Positions 6,678 through 9,798 of a DNA stretch of 9,798 nucleotides are shown here, piece after piece. The first letter of the stretch is position 1. The number at the start of each line of letters is the position of its first letter. This stretch comes from Betaproteobacteria bacterium. Its GTDB lineage: Bacteria > Pseudomonadota > Gammaproteobacteria > Burkholderiales > Burkholderiaceae_E. The position numbers and the translations under genes were made by a program. The notes below the pieces were generated by a model. It was not told the origin of the DNA. It saw only the letters and a list, made by a program, of their open reading frames with translations, and did not search any database. The stretch is taken from assembly GCA_009922405.1 (NCBI GenBank), contig RFVZ01000088.1, positions 1 to 9,798 of the forward strand, read 5' to 3'.

Positions 6678-7646
6678 GTGATTTTTCGCCACTTAGCGCT
6701 GTCCTGCACGCTAGCCGTTTCTGCGCTGACCGCCTCGCTCGCTTCAAACGCCTCGGCCTCGGACTATCCCAATAAAGACCGGCCGATTATTTTCGTCGTG
6801 CCCTTCGCAGCGGGCGGGCCGACCGACACTCTCGGCGCGCCGATTGCTGTCGAAAACGCTGCGGGCGGTCCAGGCGGATTGATCGGGGCCAACAAGGTCG
6901 CTCGGGCCAATCCGGACGGCCACACCTTGCTTGTCCATCACATCGCGATGAGCATTTTCCCGTCGCTGGTCAAGAACCTGCCCTTCAAAGTCGAGAGCGA
7001 CTTTGAATACCTCGGGATGATCAACGAAGTACCGATGACTCTTGTTGGCAAACCGGAATTGCCGGCGAACAACTACAAAGAGTTGGTCGCCTGGGCCAAT
7101 GCCAACAAGGGCAAGATCAATCTGGCCAACGCTGGACTTGCATCAGCTTCACATTTGTGCGGCATGTTGTGGCAGCAGGCGATTCAGGTCGACATGACGA
7201 CCGTGCCCTACAAAGGCACGGCACCCGCCATGACCGACCTTATTGGCAATCAGGTCGATCTGATGTGTGACCAAACCACGAGCACCTCCGCGCAGATCGA
7301 GGGCAAACGGATCAAAGTCTTCGGCGTGACCACCAGCAAGCGCCTCGAAACCCCGGTCCTCAAGGGCGTACCCACACTCGAAGAGTCTGGCCAGAAGGGC
7401 TTTCAGGTCGCAATCTGGCACGGCCTCTATGGTCCCAAAGGCTTGCCAGCCGACGTTCAGGCGAAGATTAATGCGGCGCTGGTCGCGGCCCTCAAGGACC
7501 CAGACTTCCTGAAAAAACAAGAAGGCCTGGGCGCGATTGTGGTGAACGACCGGCGCGTGGAGCAAGGCGAGCACAAGAAATACGTCGCCAGCGAGATCGC
7601 CAAATGGAGTCCAGTAATCAAATCAGCCGGCGTTTACGCCGATTGA
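6678..7646 (+). CDS. Bug/TctC family periplasmic substrate-binding protein with a shortened ligand-loop region
   Basis: A second receptor of the tripartite tricarboxylate transporter family (322 residues). The GTG start has GGAG 6 bases upstream, and the signal peptide likely ends at ASA (residue 27). Family features are PFAAGGPTD (42-50), AVEN and a glycine-rich stretch ending GLIGANK (57-73), VPYKGTAPAMTDLIGNQVD and HGLYGPKGLP. Compared with its divergent neighbour and with the family pattern, about 12 residues are absent between PFAAGGPTDT and LGAP: the first helix after the binding loop, normally an Ala-Arg-rich helix ending in LGQP. The frame is kept, so the gene is not simply broken, but ligand binding or folding may be altered. 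It is divergently placed from the other Bug gene (262 bases) and is monocistronic, converging on metK 33 bases further on. No terminator is obvious between the two. Confidence 0.9.
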   Translation: MIFRHLALSCTLAVSALTASLASNASASDYPNKDRPIIFVVPFAAGGPTDTLGAPIAVENAAGGPGGLIGANKVARANPDGHTLLVHHIAMSIFPSLVKNLPFKVESDFEYLGMINEVPMTLVGKPELPANNYKELVAWANANKGKINLANAGLASASHLCGMLWQQAIQVDMTTVPYKGTAPAMTDLIGNQVDLMCDQTTSTSAQIEGKRIKVFGVTTSKRLETPVLKGVPTLEESGQKGFQVAIWHGLYGPKGLPADVQAKINAALVAALKDPDFLKKQEGLGAIVVNDRRVEQGEHKKYVASEIAKWSPVIKSAGVYAD

Positions 7647-7679
7647 CCAGACGATTAACCGGCGACCTTTGAAACGAGC

Positions 7680-8846
7680 TTAAATCCCGGCAGCCGCCCG
7701 CAATGCGGCGGCTTTGTCGGTGCGCTCCCAGGTGAATTCGGGCTCCTCACGGCCGAAGTGACCGTAGGCGGCCGTCTTGGCATAGATCGGGCGCAGAAGA
7801 TCGAGCATGCGCACGATCCCCTTCGGGCGCAGGTCAAAATGCTCCTGTACCAGCTTGGAAAGTTGGTCGTCCGGAATCCGACCCGTGCCAAAGGTCGTCA
7901 CCATCACGGAGGTCGGGCGGGCAACCCCGATCGCGTAGCTGACCTGAACCTGGCACCGCGCCGCAAGACCGGCAGCCACCACATTCTTGGCGACATAACG
8001 ACCCGCGTAGGCGGCTGAACGGTCCACTTTGCTCGGATCCTTGCCCGAGAAGGCACCACCCCCGTGTGGGGACGAACCGCCGTAGGTGTCGACAATAATT
8101 TTGCGCCCGGTCAGCCCGCAATCGCCATGCGGACCGCCGATCACAAACCGCCCAGTCGGATTGACCAGATAACGGATCTCGCCCTTGACCAAGTCGCGCG
8201 GCAAGACGGGCTTGATCACTTCCTCGATCACCGCTTCGCGCAGGGTCTCGAGCGCGATATCGGGCGCGTGCTGGGTCGACAGGACGATGGTGTCGATCGC
8301 AACTGGCCGCCCATCTACATAGCGCAAAGTGACCTGGCTCTTGGCATCGGGACGCAACCAGGGCAGACGGCCATCGCGGCGCAGATCGGCCTGACGCTCC
8401 ACCAATCGATGGGCGAGGTGGATCGGCGCGGGCATCAGTTCAGGCGTTTCATCGCAGGCGTAGCCGAACATCAGGCCCTGATCGCCGGCACCCTGATCGA
8501 GATCGTCGTCATGAGCCTTATCGACCCCACGCGCGATGTCGGGACTCTGCTTGTCGTATGCAACCAACACCGCACAACCGCGATAGTCGATTCCGTACTC
8601 CGTGTTGTCGTACCCAATACGGCGGATCGTGTCCCGCGCCACATCGATGTAGTCAATTTGAGCGTGCGTCGTGATTTCACCCGCCAAGACAACCAAGCCG
8701 GTATTGCACAAGGTCTCGGCGGCTACGCGGGCAAACGGATCCTGAGCAAGAATCGCATCGAGAACCGCATCGGAGATCTGGTCGGCGACCTTGTCAGGGT
8801 GCCCCTCGGAGACGGATTCCGAGGTAAAAAGATAGTCATTGCTCAT
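7680..8846 (-). CDS. metK: S-adenosylmethionine synthetase (methionine adenosyltransferase)
   Basis: This cytoplasmic housekeeping enzyme makes S-adenosylmethionine from methionine and ATP, the cell's main methyl donor. The 388-residue length is normal for bacterial MetK. N-terminal SESVSEGHPDKVADQ (9-23) carries the catalytic His16 and metal ligand Asp18. GAGDQGLMFGYA (119-130) is the conserved loop near the methionine site, and GGGAFSGKDPSKVDRS (262-277) is the triphosphate-binding signature. All three domains are present and nothing is truncated. The ATG at 8846 has AGGA 10 bases upstream. A leader of about 120 bases contains a strong hairpin that can extend to this AGGA. The gene is transcribed alone and diverges from a lipid A-type acyltransferase, an arrangement I recall as common in Burkholderiales. 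Confidence 0.98.
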   Translation of the reverse strand: MSNDYLFTSESVSEGHPDKVADQISDAVLDAILAQDPFARVAAETLCNTGLVVLAGEITTHAQIDYIDVARDTIRRIGYDNTEYGIDYRGCAVLVAYDKQSPDIARGVDKAHDDDLDQGAGDQGLMFGYACDETPELMPAPIHLAHRLVERQADLRRDGRLPWLRPDAKSQVTLRYVDGRPVAIDTIVLSTQHAPDIALETLREAVIEEVIKPVLPRDLVKGEIRYLVNPTGRFVIGGPHGDCGLTGRKIIVDTYGGSSPHGGGAFSGKDPSKVDRSAAYAGRYVAKNVVAAGLAARCQVQVSYAIGVARPTSVMVTTFGTGRIPDDQLSKLVQEHFDLRPKGIVRMLDLLRPIYAKTAAYGHFGREEPEFTWERTDKAAALRAAAGI

Positions 8847-8856
8847 GGGTTTCGCT

Positions 8857-8904
8857 TCCTAAATGGGGAGATAGGGCCTGGCAGTCGGCCGGCCCTCCCC
8901 AGGA
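8857..8904 (-). promoter_or_regulatory. metK: Hairpin in the metK leader that can sequester the ribosome binding site
   Basis: In mRNA sense, UGGGGAG (8901-8895) pairs perfectly with CUCCCCA (8870-8864). Inside it GGCC (8894-8891) pairs with GGCC (8878-8875) and GCC... arms (8890-8888 with 8882-8880) close a 5-base loop: about 14 base pairs with small bulges. UCCU (8904-8901) just outside can pair with the AGGA ribosome binding site (8860-8857) across a UUU bulge. A cis-regulatory role in metK translation is plausible. It does not match any SAM riboswitch class I could recall. Confidence 0.45.
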
Positions 8905-8971
8905 GCGGTCGACGCTTTAGCGGAATTTTTAGGCCGCCCCGCAAGTTGTCTATTAAGTCGGCGGCGAGTCC

Positions 8972-8980
8972 AATATAGCA
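8972..8980 (-). promoter_or_regulatory. metK: Candidate extended -10 promoter for metK
   Basis: On the minus strand TGC followed by TATATT (8980-8972) fits an extended -10 element (TGn plus 5/6 to TATAAT). The best -35 candidate, TTGGAA (9003-8998), is 20 bases away, too far, so the extended element would have to carry the promoter. Initiation here would give a leader of about 120 bases and would overlap the 5' end of the divergent acyltransferase gene. Confidence 0.35.
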
Positions 8981-8989
8981 TCTCGTGCA

Positions 8990-9798
8990 TTGCACCCTTC
9001 CAACTCTCCGTTGCGCGCCTTCGTTCAAACCGCTGCTTGGCTTCTGTCGCGTCTGCCACTACGCGCACTCCACGCGTTGGGCGCTGGCGCGGGGCTACTG
9101 GTATACGCCGTGTCACCGGGTTACCGGGCAAAACTGGACCAGACCCTCAAGGTCGCTGGGCTGAGTAGTGGTCCGATGCGCCGACGGGCGGCGGCCGAGG
9201 CCGGCCGCTTCGCCCTTGAACTCCCCTGGGTGTGGTTGCGCCCCCTCGATGAAGTCCTGGCGCGAATTGGACCGATTGACTGGTCCCCCCTCAACCAAGT
9301 GGCCGCCCAAGGCAACGGGGTCTTGTTATTGACGCCCCATCTCGGCTGCTTTGAAGTCGCCGCCCGTTGCCGCGCCAAACTGGCCCCGATCACGGTGCTC
9401 TACAAGCCGCCCCGCCAACCTGCCCTGCGGGCACTTGTCGAAGGGGCCCGGGCAATTCCGGGCTTAAGCGCGGCCCCGGCGAATTTGGGCGGCGTGAGAA
9501 CGCTCCTGCGTGCTTTGCGCCGTGGCGAAATCGTCGGCTTGCTGCCAGATCAAGTCCCGGACGCCGGCGAAGGCGAATGGGTCCCGTTTTTTGGCCAGCC
9601 CGCTTACACCATGACCTTGCCGGGACGACTCGCGCAGACCAGTGGGGCCGGGGTCTGTCTGCTGGTGGCTGAGCGCCTGAGTGAGGGGCGTGGATGGAGG
9701 GTTCACGTCGACGCATTTCCCGAATCCCCCACACCAGCCGCGCTCAATGCCGCCATGGAGCGACTTGTGCGTCGCTTCCCCGAACAATACCTCTGGGG
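8990..9798 (+). CDS. Lysophospholipid/lauroyl acyltransferase, LpxL (HtrB) family, 5' part
   Basis: About 269 codons of an inner-membrane acyltransferase that runs off the right edge. The family transfers acyl chains from acyl-ACP, typically to lipid A precursors. Visible features are the hydrophobic N-terminal anchor (LLSRLPLRALHALGAGAG, then LLVYAVSP, about 18-43), the catalytic H-x4-E motif in TPHLGCFEVA (His117, Glu122), VLYKPPRQPAL for substrate binding, and GLLPDQVPDAGEG (Asp187-Gln188). The family is usually about 290-310 residues, so only the C-terminal tail is missing. The frame is open back to a TAA at 8954 without ATG or GTG, so the start must be TTG: 8990 keeps the most N-terminal sequence, while TTG at 9011 is the alternative. 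Neither has a clear ribosome binding site. In Burkholderiales a second acyltransferase gene often follows, but that is outside the window. Whether the chain goes to lipid A or another lipid cannot be decided. Confidence 0.9.
   Translation, partial: MHPSNSPLRAFVQTAAWLLSRLPLRALHALGAGAGLLVYAVSPGYRAKLDQTLKVAGLSSGPMRRRAAAEAGRFALELPWVWLRPLDEVLARIGPIDWSPLNQVAAQGNGVLLLTPHLGCFEVAARCRAKLAPITVLYKPPRQPALRALVEGARAIPGLSAAPANLGGVRTLLRALRRGEIVGLLPDQVPDAGEGEWVPFFGQPAYTMTLPGRLAQTSGAGVCLLVAERLSEGRGWRVHVDAFPESPTPAALNAAMERLVRRFPEQYLW

Noticed and set aside
6545..6775. Small plus-strand open frame of 76 codons in the divergent region
   Set aside because: Its second half overlaps the second Bug gene in another frame, it has no good ribosome binding site and shows no family resemblance.
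7647..7679. Bidirectional terminator between the second Bug gene and metK
   Set aside because: No stem of useful length followed by a T-tract is present in these 33 bases on either strand.
8064..8978. Plus-strand open frame of 304 codons
   Set aside because: It is antisense to metK, which is unmistakable on the other strand; the translation has no family resemblance.
8847..8989. Known SAM, SAM-II or SAH riboswitch upstream of metK
   Set aside because: I looked for the core sequences of these classes. A GCTAAAG stretch near 8915 resembles part of SAM-II by chance, but the rest of the SAM-II pseudoknot is absent. Only the generic hairpin is reported.

Overview
The window looks like chromosomal DNA from a betaproteobacterium, most likely of the order Burkholderiales. 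The reasons are high GC content, two Bug/TctC-type periplasmic receptors without visible membrane partners (a gene family strongly expanded in that order), and metK placed divergently from a lipid A-type lauroyl acyltransferase. No mobile elements, RNA genes or CRISPR arrays were found. Coding density is normal and no gap exceeds about 270 bases.

Left part (1-2372, plus strand): the window opens with the last 40 codons of an oligopeptide/dipeptide ABC transporter ATPase, whose stop codon lies in a strong hairpin. A two-gene signalling unit follows: a membrane histidine kinase of the LytS type (263-1531) and a LytTR-type response regulator (1572-2372).

Middle (2390-6415, minus strand): three genes lie head to tail in the order Bug receptor, DUF885 metallopeptidase-like protein, D-serine dehydratase/D-threonine aldolase-like PLP enzyme. 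The last two overlap by 16 bases. The first two are separated by 40 bases made largely of three 12-bp tandem repeats. The order suggests one operon for uptake of a small organic acid or amino-acid derivative, peptide hydrolysis, and breakdown of a D-hydroxy amino acid. That pathway is inference.

Right part (6416-9798): a second Bug receptor (6678-7646, plus strand) diverges from the first. It lacks about 12 residues right after its ligand-binding loop. It converges on metK (7680-8846, minus strand), whose leader holds a strong hairpin able to extend into the ribosome binding site. Divergent from metK is the 5' part of a lysophospholipid acyltransferase of the LpxL/HtrB family, with a TTG start and running off the right edge.

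No wholly new system is evident. The points most worth a second look are the shortened Bug receptor, the metK leader, the DUF885/D-serine dehydratase-like gene pair, and the tandem repeat between the Bug gene and DUF885.
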